IMG/VR virus record: IMGVR_UViG_3300046170_000152
Location: 1 to 34,832 of that record
From: a virus
DNA: 34,832 nt
Reading direction: 5' to 3' (one strand)
Under the pieces are notes generated by a model, which was given only the letters and a program-made list of their open reading frames with translations, had not been told where the DNA came from and ran no database searches. A program made the position numbers and the translations under genes. This document shows positions 1 through 7,981 of the stretch, piece by piece (positions within the stretch are counted from its first letter, which is position 1; each line of letters opens with the position of its first letter).

Positions 1-1005
1 CCACCAAATTTCATTAAAGTTTGAGTTATGTCCACCACATGAAACCCTGCGGAAGTTATATTGTAAGTTGTCATACACAAAGTCATGGGTTTCGCATGGG
101 ATCTCTCTAACATTACCATCGTAAATAAAGAAAGCGTTTTCACCCATCCATGCTAAGAAGTTACCAGCCGAGACAACTGTTCTTGGGCCTGTTACTCGAC
201 AGTTTGTCCCAGCATCTTGAATACCATAAATAAAAGGTGATCCAGCATAATAGACTCTAGCAATACCTGTATCGGTAAAGATTACGATGTCTGTTTGCCA
301 TTTAATACCACTAAGGATTTTACCGCCTGTTGGTATTTGTAAATCACCAGCAGTATTAGTAGATGCTGCTGTCCATGTTGTTGTAGTTTCTCTTGATGAC
401 CAAGCAATCTTTCTTGGATCGCCACCTGCTCCTAATGCGATAACGTGTCGTTCATTACTAACCAATACACCAGCACAATTAGTTGGAGCATTCGTTAGAA
501 CAATACCTGTTGCATCGGGTGAGCCTGAACCTGAGTCTGGTCTCCATTTATAGATCTTGCCATCACTTGCACAACAAAAGAGCAAGTGTTCGCCAAAGTT
601 ATCAAAAGACCAAGACTGAGAATCAAAGAATAAACCTGATTGACTTCTTGCATCTCCGTAATCTTCTTTACCATATTGGTATGCACCAAATCCTAGTGCA
701 TCTTCTGATGCGTCAGTTACAAAACCTGATGGTGTAATGTCATACCAAGTACCATCAAATAAAACATAAATCTTTTGTCTAGTGCCAACAGCTAAAACAT
801 TTTTACCCGCATTTGTTTTATAGGCATACATTCCTGTTGGAGTGCCAGTAAGAGCTGTATCTTTTAGTTTTTCCCAACCACCGATAGGTTTGAGTGAACC
901 ATTTTGAAAACGAATAAGATCGCTGTCTACCCAACGCCCTTTGTTTGAGTAATCAGTTCCGTTGGTTACGATTCCTGGTGGTGGAGTTACGGGTAGTAAC
1001 GCCAT
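1..1005 (-). CDS. Tail hub / stabilisation-like virion protein, N-terminal part (runs off the window)
   Basis: This is an open frame of 335 codons from ATG at 1005 to the window edge, with no stop. It begins MALLPVTPPPGIV and has the repeated Trp/Gly-rich pattern (KGRWVDSDLIRF, PIGGWEKL, VLFDGTWYDITP, KIYKWRPD) of a beta-propeller-like protein found in many marine podoviruses next to the tail fibres. I believe this is related to the P22 gp10 hub/stabilisation group, which closes the portal-tail channel; that link is family knowledge, not proved here. The last residues are NEIWW. The natural continuation is the frame entering at the other window end (34832-34362), which is in phase with this one. 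It lies 3 bases after the 191-residue chaperone-like gene. The exact function is uncertain, but a virion structural role is likely. Confidence 0.7.
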   Translation of the reverse strand, partial: MALLPVTPPPGIVTNGTDYSNKGRWVDSDLIRFQNGSLKPIGGWEKLKDTALTGTPTGMYAYKTNAGKNVLAVGTRQKIYVLFDGTWYDITPSGFVTDASEDALGFGAYQYGKEDYGDARSQSGLFFDSQSWSFDNFGEHLLFCCASDGKIYKWRPDSGSGSPDATGIVLTNAPTNCAGVLVSNERHVIALGAGGDPRKIAWSSRETTTTWTAASTNTAGDLQIPTGGKILSGIKWQTDIVIFTDTGIARVYYAGSPFIYGIQDAGTNCRVTGPRTVVSAGNFLAWMGENAFFIYDGNVREIPCETHDFVYDNLQYNFRRVSCGGHNSNFNEIWW

Positions 1006-1008
1006 GTT

Positions 1009-1584
1009 TTACTCCTCGGGTGGAGTTGGCCATTCACCTAATGGTCGAACTGGTGGTTCAGCATCGTTGTAAACATACAAGGCTGCTAACTCATCAACTG
1101 TGGTACAAGCATCAATTTTGCTTTGCATATCTGCTGCTGTGCTTCTGACATCAGTTCTAAAAGTAGACCAATCAGCAGGAATAGCTGTACCAGCTTCCTG
1201 TTCTCTGACCACATACCAATCGTTAGGCTGTAATAAACCATAGGCTTGATTGATAATTACTTGATTGTGATTCCATTTAAGACCATGAGTTACCTCACCA
1301 GTATCAGGATCAGTTGTATCGTCTAAGTTTTTATCTGTAGCTGTACCATAAGATGCAGTTACCACATCGTTATCAAAATCAAAAGTTTGATTGGTGTTAA
1401 TGTAATAAGCTGGATCTTTATAGTTGCTGTTATCGACAACTACTTCATAAATGCCTATTGCTTCAAGTTCTTCGCTAGACCAAAGCATAAAGATATTTTG
1501 CGGATAATTTACATCCTCAATGGTTATTGATTTAGGTCTGTTATAAACTTTACTTACTTCGTTGTTTTCTACTAATGCCCACAT
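1009..1584 (-). CDS. Putative tail fibre assembly / chaperone-like protein (191 aa)
   Basis: The start ATG (MWALVENNEV) has GGAG about 9 bases upstream. The N-terminal ~100 residues form a small beta-rich domain (YEVVVDNSNYKDPAYYI). The C-terminal part is helical (WSTFRTDVRSTAADMQSKI, then TTVDELAAL) and ends in a proline-rich tail, RPLGEWPTPPEE. This build, with a late Trp-X-X-Phe-Arg...Val-Arg helix directly downstream of fibre genes, is common among phage tail-fibre assembly proteins and tail chaperones of marine phages. No catalytic motif is visible. It sits between a fibre gene (ending at 1600) and the hub gene (starting at 1005), which fits a tail-assembly role. The call rests on pattern and position only. 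Confidence 0.5.
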   Translation of the reverse strand: MWALVENNEVSKVYNRPKSITIEDVNYPQNIFMLWSSEELEAIGIYEVVVDNSNYKDPAYYINTNQTFDFDNDVVTASYGTATDKNLDDTTDPDTGEVTHGLKWNHNQVIINQAYGLLQPNDWYVVREQEAGTAIPADWSTFRTDVRSTAADMQSKIDACTTVDELAALYVYNDAEPPVRPLGEWPTPPEE

Positions 1585-1599
1585 ATTAAAATTATACTC

Positions 1600-2679
1600 C
1601 TATCTTGCTGTTGTTGGTATGCCTGTTGATGTTACAAATGGATTTTCTGCAAATGCCATGTAGATATGAACATCTCCATTATCATTTGTCTCATTATCAC
1701 TACCCCTTAATTTAAAACCATTAGAAAGAAAATCTATAGATTTACCACCAACAGCACCCTCAGCAATACTCGAATTTGCCAAGAGAACATCATCTGCCGT
1801 GTTAAATGTGCTTCTTTTATTATCGTATATATTCCAGTTAGTTGTATCAGCTGTATTTTTTTGCATTATCCAAGCAGGTTTAAAGCCTGTATAAACAAAC
1901 GGACCATCTGCATTTCCATTACCGACATAAGAACCAAACTTGCTGTAGCCTTGAACACTATGAAAAGCATACATCACATAGTCATAAGTGTTTCCTGCTG
2001 TTTGTGATGCTGTTCCTAAACCTACAGTTGTAGATGTTGGGTCTTGATTGCCCCACCAGCCTGAATTAGTAACTTCTGCATTGTCAGTATCTAGTCTTAA
2101 ATATTTAGTCCAACCTACAGCAGTTGAGCCTACTGCCCAGTTTCTTGCTAAATCTCTATTTTTAACAATAACTAATTCAGGAGCTTGATTTAAGCCATGT
2201 CCTACAGTTGGATTAGTTTGTGAAGTTCCTGTGTAAGTAATGATGCTAAAACCTGCATCAGTATTGGCTTGAACAGTAGCACCACCTGTTAGTGTTCCAT
2301 CCGTATTGCTTGAGGTTGTACCACCATTGGCTTTCCATTGCCATGCTACATAATTTTTACCTGTTGCGTTCCAGCTATTTGAGTTACCATAACCAAGAGA
2401 AAAGCCATCGCTATTTAAAGAAGTTATGCCATCTCCATCTGTCTGTACTGCTTCTGCTGCGGTATTATCAGGTTGCAGATAACGATAAACCCCACCAGTA
2501 GCACCTATTGTTGAATCTTGGGAAAGATGAACATTGGTAGTAGTTCTACTTTTGTTCCAAACCCAATCAGGTTGTAAATCACTGTTTCCATCGTTAGTAA
2601 TAGTTTGAGTAGAGCTATTACCTGCCCATAAAGCAGTCTGAAAATGTGCAGATGGGTCGTCTATATTTGTATAAGCCAT
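1600..2679 (-). CDS. Marine phage tail fibre / receptor-binding protein (359 aa)
   Basis: The N-terminus has the pattern FQTALWAG, then a block on DLQPDWVWNKSR. A middle block has SIITYTGTSQTNPTVGHGL followed by APELVIVKNRD, and a later block has YSKFGSYVGNGNADG, then GPFVYTGFKPAWIMQ and IDFLSNGFKLRG, ending IYMAFAENPF. These repeats are characteristic of a domain widespread in tail fibres of marine cyanophages and other marine phages (I recall a DUF7483-type domain). The protein is Thr/Asn/Gly-rich and probably all-beta. The start overlaps the stop of the upstream lectin-like gene as TAATG (2681-2677), suggesting coupled translation. It probably binds the host surface and is unlikely to be enzymatic. 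Confidence 0.75.
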   Translation of the reverse strand: MAYTNIDDPSAHFQTALWAGNSSTQTITNDGNSDLQPDWVWNKSRTTTNVHLSQDSTIGATGGVYRYLQPDNTAAEAVQTDGDGITSLNSDGFSLGYGNSNSWNATGKNYVAWQWKANGGTTSSNTDGTLTGGATVQANTDAGFSIITYTGTSQTNPTVGHGLNQAPELVIVKNRDLARNWAVGSTAVGWTKYLRLDTDNAEVTNSGWWGNQDPTSTTVGLGTASQTAGNTYDYVMYAFHSVQGYSKFGSYVGNGNADGPFVYTGFKPAWIMQKNTADTTNWNIYDNKRSTFNTADDVLLANSSIAEGAVGGKSIDFLSNGFKLRGSDNETNDNGDVHIYMAFAENPFVTSTGIPTTAR

Positions 2680-4031
2680 TATCCGTACTCCGCTAAGTTT
2701 TTAGTGCATAAGGCATAGTAGCCTGATGGGGGTGCGTATTCAAAAGTTCCGTAGCCATTGGCATCACTTGCTGCACTTGAGATTGATATGGTTGTGTAAC
2801 CTCCAAAGTTTGTTTCATTGGTTGAACTGTTAGTGCCTATATAGGGCAGCAAAAGTCTATCAGCCAACCCATCTAAACTTATAGCACTTCCTATAATACT
2901 TCCGTTTTGATAATAGCTAATTTCATTATCATCCATATTTAAAGCAACTGCATAAATATTAGAAGTTGAAAATGTGTAGCTTAAAACTGTATCGTCTCTA
3001 AGACTTCCTGTGTCATTTATTTCTACTGTGTTATCACCATTATATAAAAACAAAGTATATTGACCAGCTAATTCAGTTTGAGAAGCTGTATCATCTTGAA
3101 CACCCATCCAGCTTATAGAACCACCCATTTTGTATTCCCAATACCACTTGCCAGAAGTAACTCCCATAGTTGCTTTGGCTTGTGTCCATCCACCAGAAGA
3201 TTCTGCTGTTTTTGTTGCACCTTCTGTGATAGTTGGATTTCCGTTAGAATTTGTATAATTATAATTAACATTCCAAGTAGCAAAATTATTAGTAGGCGTG
3301 TCAGTTGCTTGGTCGGCTGCTGTGATGTTTTGTAATAAAAAATCGTTGTTTTCACCACTTGAATCATTGCCTAAATCGCTTGAATCAGAAAAGTCTAAAT
3401 GAAATCCCTGTGTGCTATACGAGCCACCTGTGTATTCTTTTGGTATCCAAATACCTGTATCTTCGTCAAACTCACCAAAGTCTGTAGGTGCTAATGCTTG
3501 ACCATCTATTTTATATACATCAGCTATATAACCTGCAAAATGTTTTACTTCACTTGACCTTCTACCTATATATATTCCTGAAGTGCTGTTTACATTACCT
3601 TCTTGATTTTGAGACATATAAGTTTCTGTAGAAAATGAAGTTTCTTGAACTCCATTAATATAAAGTTTTGAACGATTTGATGCAGTTGATTGAGTAGAGT
3701 CATTAACCCAAACAACATGATACCAAGCTGAAGTATCTCTAAAAACTCTATTAGTTATTAAATAAAGACCACCGTTTTCAATAACAATTTTATCGTCAGT
3801 AAAAAATCTTATATTTCCATAAGTGCCTTGACTATACATAAAAGCACTTTCATAACTTAATTCAGTTCTTTTAACCCACATAGAAATAGTCCATGTTCGT
3901 CTATTCCCTGCTGTTAAACTATTTGTATATAACATTTCACTATTATCAGGCTCAAACTTCAAAGAGTTATCAATCTCATACCCACCAGTAGATAGGCTTC
4001 CTCTATTTGCTGTACGCTGTAGCGTTTCCAT
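2679..4031 (-). CDS. Tail fibre with LamG-like and SPRY-like domains (450 aa)
   Basis: Two lectin-type folds are visible. Residues ~20-175 look like a LamG/concanavalin-A-like domain: SLKFEPDNSEML, RTWTISMWVKR, WYHVVWVNDST, LYINGVQ, and then the closing YIADVYKIDGQAL. Residues ~260-420 look like a SPRY/B30.2 domain: ESSGGWTQAKATMGVTSGKW, YWEYKM, MGVQDD, YAVALNMDDNEISYYQNG and LLPYIGTNSS. Both folds bind carbohydrate or protein surfaces, so this is probably a receptor-binding subunit or adhesin. It begins two bases after the stop of the fibre gene at 4033, and its own stop forms TAATG with the next fibre gene. Combined LamG plus SPRY fibres are known in marine phages. The domain calls are by pattern and were not searched. 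Confidence 0.7.
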   Translation of the reverse strand: METLQRTANRGSLSTGGYEIDNSLKFEPDNSEMLYTNSLTAGNRRTWTISMWVKRTELSYESAFMYSQGTYGNIRFFTDDKIVIENGGLYLITNRVFRDTSAWYHVVWVNDSTQSTASNRSKLYINGVQETSFSTETYMSQNQEGNVNSTSGIYIGRRSSEVKHFAGYIADVYKIDGQALAPTDFGEFDEDTGIWIPKEYTGGSYSTQGFHLDFSDSSDLGNDSSGENNDFLLQNITAADQATDTPTNNFATWNVNYNYTNSNGNPTITEGATKTAESSGGWTQAKATMGVTSGKWYWEYKMGGSISWMGVQDDTASQTELAGQYTLFLYNGDNTVEINDTGSLRDDTVLSYTFSTSNIYAVALNMDDNEISYYQNGSIIGSAISLDGLADRLLLPYIGTNSSTNETNFGGYTTISISSAASDANGYGTFEYAPPSGYYALCTKNLAEYG

Positions 4032-4032
4032 A

Positions 4033-4827
4033 TTAGGTTTGTGCTAGGTTTTGAACTCTACCGATTTCTTGCCATACAGAGCCATTATATCTAAATGCAA
4101 ATATATCTGTTTTATTTGCTGTTGCTGTAACAGTAGGTGCAGTTGAGGCTGCAAATTCAAACACAGTATTCCAAGCAATTGTTCTTGCTGTACCACCTTG
4201 TGCTATCTCGACAGAAATAATTGCACCCTCTACTGCGTTAGTTGGTGCTGAGAAAGTCGTGTTCTCTGTGGTGACGTGATAGGCGTTGGCTGCTGCTGCT
4301 GCATCCCAAGCTACTGCGTTAGAACTTGAAGTAATTGCAACTTGGGAAATATTTGCTGAAGTTGAAGCGGTAACTATTCCTGTTACTCCTAAAGTTCCAG
4401 CAACAGTTCCATTTACATCAACATCTAAAGTATCAACATGAGCAGTACCATCTAAAAATAAATCTTTAAATTCTAAAGAAGAAGTACCTAGATCAACATC
4501 ATTGTCAGTAATAGGAGCAATAACTCCGTCTGCAAAAGTAAATTGACCTGTACCACCTGCTGTAAAAGCCAAGGTATCGGCAGCACTAAAATATAAACCG
4601 CAATTAGTATCGCCTGTATTAGTAAGTGCTGGTGCTGAAGCTGATCCATCGGTGATAGAAACCACTCCACCAAAAGTTACTGCCCCCATTGATACAGCAG
4701 TTCCAGATGAACTGAAAATTGCATCAACTGTATCTAAGTCAGTATTAATTTTACCACCCCAAGTATCAGTAGATGCACCAACCTCGGGTTTGGTTAAGTT
4801 TAAATTCGTTGTAAATGTATCTGCCAT
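4033..4827 (-). CDS. Tail fibre / virion protein with conserved N-terminal attachment motif (264 aa)
   Basis: The N-terminus [17 protein letters not shown], with [16 protein letters not shown] following, is a very common start of tail fibre proteins in marine podoviruses and siphoviruses, and probably docks the fibre to the tail. The middle (residues ~50-150) is a repetitive beta stretch typical of trimeric fibre shafts ([35 protein letters not shown]). The C-terminus is a small beta domain ([29 protein letters not shown]). No enzymatic motif is seen. It lies in the fibre cluster between the repeat protein (starting at 5616) and the LamG/SPRY fibre. Confidence 0.7.
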   Translation of the reverse strand: MADTFTTNLNLTKPEVGASTDTWGGKINTDLDTVDAIFSSSGTAVSMGAVTFGGVVSITDGSASAPALTNTGDTNCGLYFSAADTLAFTAGGTGQFTFADGVIAPITDNDVDLGTSSLEFKDLFLDGTAHVDTLDVDVNGTVAGTLGVTGIVTASTSANISQVAITSSSNAVAWDAAAAANAYHVTTENTTFSAPTNAVEGAIISVEIAQGGTARTIAWNTVFEFAASTAPTVTATANKTDIFAFRYNGSVWQEIGRVQNLAQT

Positions 4828-4842
4828 AAAAAATTACCTGTT

Positions 4843-5616
4843 TTAAGCTGCTATATCAGTCCAATTCGTTGTTGATGGTGTCTGATTTGTCCAAGTTGTT
4901 GTAGCTGGAGTTTGCGTTGTATAAGTCGTAGTCGCTACAGTCTGGTTCTCCCATTTTAAACTACCTATCGCAGAAAAACTACTTGTTTCTGCTATGGTTG
5001 ATGCTCCGCCATGTGTTTTATTTGCATTGGCACTAAATGCACTTTCTTGTGCAATGGTCGCAAAACCAGCCAATGAGAATACTGGAACACCGCTCATACT
5101 AGAAGTTTGCGCTAGTGTTGCTGATCCTAAATGGATTAAAACACAATCAGCACTAAAGCCACTTGTCTGAGCTAGGGTTGCTGATCCGTCTTTTACTATT
5201 TCTCCAGCACTTGTCATACCAGAGGTTTGAGCAATCGTTGATGCTCCTAAATGTAAGATACCACCCGTTGCACTAAACCCAGAAGTTTGTTCTATGGTAG
5301 CTGATGCCAGGTCAATTAATTGTGCTGTAGCACTAAAGCCTGATGTTTGCGCTGATGTGGCTGAACCAAGAGAAACAACCTGGCCCGTAGCAGTAAATCC
5401 ACTTGTTTGTGCAAGTGTTGATTGACCTATTAATACTAAAGTACCAGCAGAAGTAAATGCGCTGGTTTGTGCTGATGTTGCAGACGCACTAAGAAGAACG
5501 CTAGATGAAGCAGTTACACCTGATGTTTGTGCGATTGTTGCGGATGCAACTTCATACTGCGGAGTGCCATAAGCAGCTACTCCGTAGTTATATGAGCCAT
5601 AGCCTACTGAGGCCAT
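4843..5616 (-). CDS. Virion-associated protein built of ~20-residue tandem repeats (257 aa)
   Basis: After an N-terminal MASVGYGSYNYGVAAYGTPQ, the protein carries about ten tandem repeats of 19-21 residues around the core S-A-T-x-A-Q-T-S-G-F-S-A-T (for example SATSAQTSGFSAT and SATLAQTSGFSAD). It ends in three Thr/Trp repeats (TVATTTYTTQTP, ATTTWTNQTP, STTNWTDIAA). The regular alternation predicts a beta-solenoid or fibre-like stack. The TTTWTNQ-type tail is a recurring C-terminal motif of marine phage structural proteins. It lies between the 131-residue structural protein and the fibre genes. A decoration or fibre-shaft role is likely, but I know no biochemical function. Confidence 0.6.
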   Translation of the reverse strand: MASVGYGSYNYGVAAYGTPQYEVASATIAQTSGVTASSSVLLSASATSAQTSAFTSAGTLVLIGQSTLAQTSGFTATGQVVSLGSATSAQTSGFSATAQLIDLASATIEQTSGFSATGGILHLGASTIAQTSGMTSAGEIVKDGSATLAQTSGFSADCVLIHLGSATLAQTSSMSGVPVFSLAGFATIAQESAFSANANKTHGGASTIAETSSFSAIGSLKWENQTVATTTYTTQTPATTTWTNQTPSTTNWTDIAA

Positions 5617-5620
5617 GATA

Positions 5621-6016
5621 TTAAGCTAATGTTACGTCTAATTCGCCAGCATTAAATCTGAAAACATCACCACTTGTTACTGCTTTTGATGTTGTCAAAG
5701 CTGCCCAAGCCATTAAGTTTCCACTAGAAGCTGCGTCAAAAATTCCAACATGAGTTACAGTTCCCCATGATCCAGTAGCAGTTACAAATTCTACTGCTGC
5801 ACCATTGGTTGCTGTTGTTGGAGAAGTTCCTGATACAGTCATTGCTGCCATGCTTTTACGAGCATAAGAACCACCAGAACATTCTGTTCCGCCACCTGTG
5901 TCAGATGGTGCTGCGGTAAATAAGCCTACATATAAAGTAGATGGTGCTGAATACGCAGAACCACCAAATACATGATCTAAAACTTTATCTTCTAAATAAT
6001 CACTAAATCCAGCCAT
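5621..6016 (-). CDS. Conserved phage structural protein of the LYVGLFTAAP type (131 aa)
   Basis: The protein begins MAGFSDYLEDKVLDHVFGG, followed by TLYVGLFTAAPSDTGGGTE, YARKSMAAM, TVTHVGIFDAASSGNLMAW, and ends in a beta stretch FNAGELDVTLA. This small all-beta family is frequent in phage structural clusters, between head-completion proteins and fibres, and I recall it as Gp80-like. A virion role (tail or capsid surface) is probable, but the molecular job is unknown. It is 11 bases downstream of the adaptor gene and 4 bases upstream of the repeat protein, so it is surely co-transcribed with them. Confidence 0.65.
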   Translation of the reverse strand: MAGFSDYLEDKVLDHVFGGSAYSAPSTLYVGLFTAAPSDTGGGTECSGGSYARKSMAAMTVSGTSPTTATNGAAVEFVTATGSWGTVTHVGIFDAASSGNLMAWAALTTSKAVTSGDVFRFNAGELDVTLA

Positions 6017-6027
6017 AGTTTCTCCTG

Positions 6028-6678
6028 TTAATTATTAGACCAGTAATAAGTTCTTTTACCAGCCTTGCCGTAAGTTTTTCTTCTCTGCATTAAAGATCCT
6101 TTTCCAAATGCAGCCTTTTCTTGTTCCAATCTTATTTCTTCTAATGCCTTCTCAAATTGAGTTGTAAATAATGGAATTCTTTCATCTTCCATTAAAAATA
6201 TTGAAGCGTGTTTTAGAGATCCATACAAATAAACATCAGGATGATCATTTGAAACAAAATTAGAAGTATTTGAATCACTTAATGGATCTATCTTACCATA
6301 ATAAGTTAACTGTAAGGTATAAGAACCATCAGGAGTTGGTGCTAATTCAATTGAATCATCTACCATTGCATAATAAACGGGTTGACCAACAACATTATTA
6401 TTTGCTTTTCTATATACATCTAAACTTTCGATAGATTGTTGAAACAATGGTGAAAAGTTATTAGATGTAATTTCTACATTAATAGCTTCTTGCCAGTCAG
6501 TTGGTACAGTTAAATATTGGCTATCTGCTACTGCAGTAGCTCTTTTAATCATTTCTTTTGTTCTTAATCTTCTATTGAGTTCAGCTTCGGTGCTGTCAAT
6601 AAAGGTGTCAATGTATGACGTTAAATCTGAGCGATTTAAGTAATTTGCGATATTAGTTTTTAATTCTGCGTATGTCAT
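6028..6678 (-). CDS. Head-tail adaptor protein (SU10-type, 216 aa)
   Basis: The protein begins MTYAELKTNIANYLNRSDL, a short helical opening typical of phage head-tail adaptors of the gp6/SU10 group. It continues with FIDSTEAELNRRLR, a beta section containing YLTVPTDWQEAINVEI, PVYYAMVDDSIELAPTPDGS and YTLQLTYYGKIDPLSD, and ends in an arginine-rich tail (MQRRKTYGKAGKRTYYW). In this family the protein binds under the portal and starts tail assembly. Position fits: it follows the capsid by one small gene and precedes tail genes. The start overlaps the stop of the 99-residue gene by 4 bases (ATGA). The family assignment is by pattern. Confidence 0.75.
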   Translation of the reverse strand: MTYAELKTNIANYLNRSDLTSYIDTFIDSTEAELNRRLRTKEMIKRATAVADSQYLTVPTDWQEAINVEITSNNFSPLFQQSIESLDVYRKANNNVVGQPVYYAMVDDSIELAPTPDGSYTLQLTYYGKIDPLSDSNTSNFVSNDHPDVYLYGSLKHASIFLMEDERIPLFTTQFEKALEEIRLEQEKAAFGKGSLMQRRKTYGKAGKRTYYWSNN

Positions 6679-6974
6679 ACTTTACCTTGCCATGTTCTGA
6701 AAACATTGTTGTCCGGGTTATTTAACCACTTTTTCCATGCCGCTCTGTCTCTATCCCAACCCTCTCGGACTGCTTTTTGATAAATTACCATTGGAACTTC
6801 AGCGATGTGTCGCAAGTCTTTTCCCGGCTTAGGTGTATTGTCCCTTAGTTTTTTAACGTGGTCAATGACGGGGTTAACGTCTTGAGTCGTGTGATAAATA
6901 AACTTGTCATCTTCGGTAATAAACTCTGACTTGAAGCCAGCTTTATCGTCAGTAACAGTTTTTTTTAATGTCAT
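6675..6974 (-). CDS. Conserved hypothetical virion-module protein (99 aa)
   Basis: The sequence features FIYHTTQDVNPVIDHVKKL, KDLRHIAEVPMVIYQKAVRE and a C-terminal WKKWLNNPDNNVFRTWQGKV. I recognise this as a recurrent small protein of marine podoviruses located between the major capsid and adaptor genes, without a known role. The N-terminal ~25 residues (TLKKTVTDDKAGFKSEFITE) are charged and less conserved in style. It starts just after the capsid terminator, so it would need read-through or another promoter for expression. It overlaps the adaptor gene by 4 bases. Confidence 0.6.
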   Translation of the reverse strand: MTLKKTVTDDKAGFKSEFITEDDKFIYHTTQDVNPVIDHVKKLRDNTPKPGKDLRHIAEVPMVIYQKAVREGWDRDRAAWKKWLNNPDNNVFRTWQGKV

Positions 6975-6978
6975 AAAT

Positions 6979-7006
6979 AAAAAGGCGGGTGGCTTTTACA
7001 CCACCC
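6979..7006 (-). terminator. Rho-independent terminator after the major capsid gene
   Basis: Read on the minus strand, GGGTGG (7006-7001) pairs with CCACCC (6992-6987) around the 8-base loop TGTAAAAG. Three bases later comes a run of five T (6983-6979). It lies 15 bases after the capsid stop. This probably reduces transcription into the adaptor and tail genes and so keeps capsid expression highest, as seen in T7-like phages. Confidence 0.8.
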
Positions 7007-7020
7007 TAAATCAAACTAAC

Positions 7021-7956
7021 TTATGAAGTTGTTAAGTCAGCAACGACACCATGAGCAGCTTCATTGGAAACTTCCAATCCATACTCACAAATAATCATTT
7101 TTGTTACTGCATCGCCTATTGTTGCGATGTCAACTACTTCAAAGTCTCTTAAATAAGAAACTTTTGCAAAGTCAGGATCAACCAATAATAGTGATCTTTC
7201 TCTGCTGAAGTTAGATGGTACGATTTTTAACTCACCAAAGTCTGATGCGTAAATAGAAACAGAAGCCTCTACTGTGTTTGCATCAACCATTTGACGAGCT
7301 GAACTTCTACCTGTGAAGCCTGAGATTTTCTGTTTGTTAACAGGGCCACAGATTGCCATTGAAGGCTCTCCACCATTTGTGAAGCAAAGCTCCAATACAT
7401 CTTTAAGTAGAGTTTCAGTTAAAGCTCTTTGAGTTCCGTCTGTTGGAGCAGCACCGCCACCTGTTGATGCACCATTAGTTCCTCTTGAATCGTTGGATGT
7501 AATCCAAGACTCGAAACCACCAGTTACACGAGCAGTTGTTGCGTTACCAGTTGTTTTAGCGCCTTTTTGACAGAGAGCTGTTTCCATATCTCTTTTAAGT
7601 GCTTTAGACATAATAGCAAGTTGATGAGCCATTTCTGACTTTTTACCTGCTGGATCACTAGCTTGTTGAGAGCCAGTTACAGTTGCATCTCTTTTAGAGA
7701 TCATTGCTACATTGCTGTTTCTAACAGTAGCAGTTGAGGCTGCTCTTGATAGTTCAAAACCCTCAAGATTACCAGCTCCACTTGCTGTTGGTAGAGATTC
7801 ACTTTGCCAATCAAAAACTACATTCTTGATTGAATTTTTTCCGATTGATGACATGAACGGAGTTGTCTGAGGAGATATGTTATAGATAACATCACTTAAC
7901 TGTTCTCTATCAGAAGTAGCCGAATATGTATCAAAAGCATTTGTTACTTTTGCCAT
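7021..7956 (-). CDS. Major capsid protein, SU10/DUF5309-like HK97 fold (311 aa)
   Basis: The protein starts MAKVTNAFDTYSATSDREQL, then SDVIYNISPQTTPFMSSIGK, VVFDWQSESLP and EGFELSRAASTATVRNSN, and later AMSKALKRDMETALCQKGAK-like text (residues ~117-135) and MAICGPVNKQKISGF. This is the pattern of the SU10-type major capsid proteins with HK97 fold. Length (311) is normal for the family. It is preceded by a scaffold gene (7982-8983) with an AGGAAA ribosome site between them, and followed directly by a terminator. There is no sign of an N-terminal delta domain, consistent with a separate scaffold protein. Confidence 0.88.
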   Translation of the reverse strand: MAKVTNAFDTYSATSDREQLSDVIYNISPQTTPFMSSIGKNSIKNVVFDWQSESLPTASGAGNLEGFELSRAASTATVRNSNVAMISKRDATVTGSQQASDPAGKKSEMAHQLAIMSKALKRDMETALCQKGAKTTGNATTARVTGGFESWITSNDSRGTNGASTGGGAAPTDGTQRALTETLLKDVLELCFTNGGEPSMAICGPVNKQKISGFTGRSSARQMVDANTVEASVSIYASDFGELKIVPSNFSRERSLLLVDPDFAKVSYLRDFEVVDIATIGDAVTKMIICEYGLEVSNEAAHGVVADLTTS

Positions 7957-7981
7957 GATATTTTTCCTATATTAAAAAAGT

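Noticed and set aside
4843-5616. CRISPR-like array because of regular ~60-base repeats
   Set aside because: The repeats differ in DNA and are regular only as protein in one open frame, with no spacers and no cas genes.
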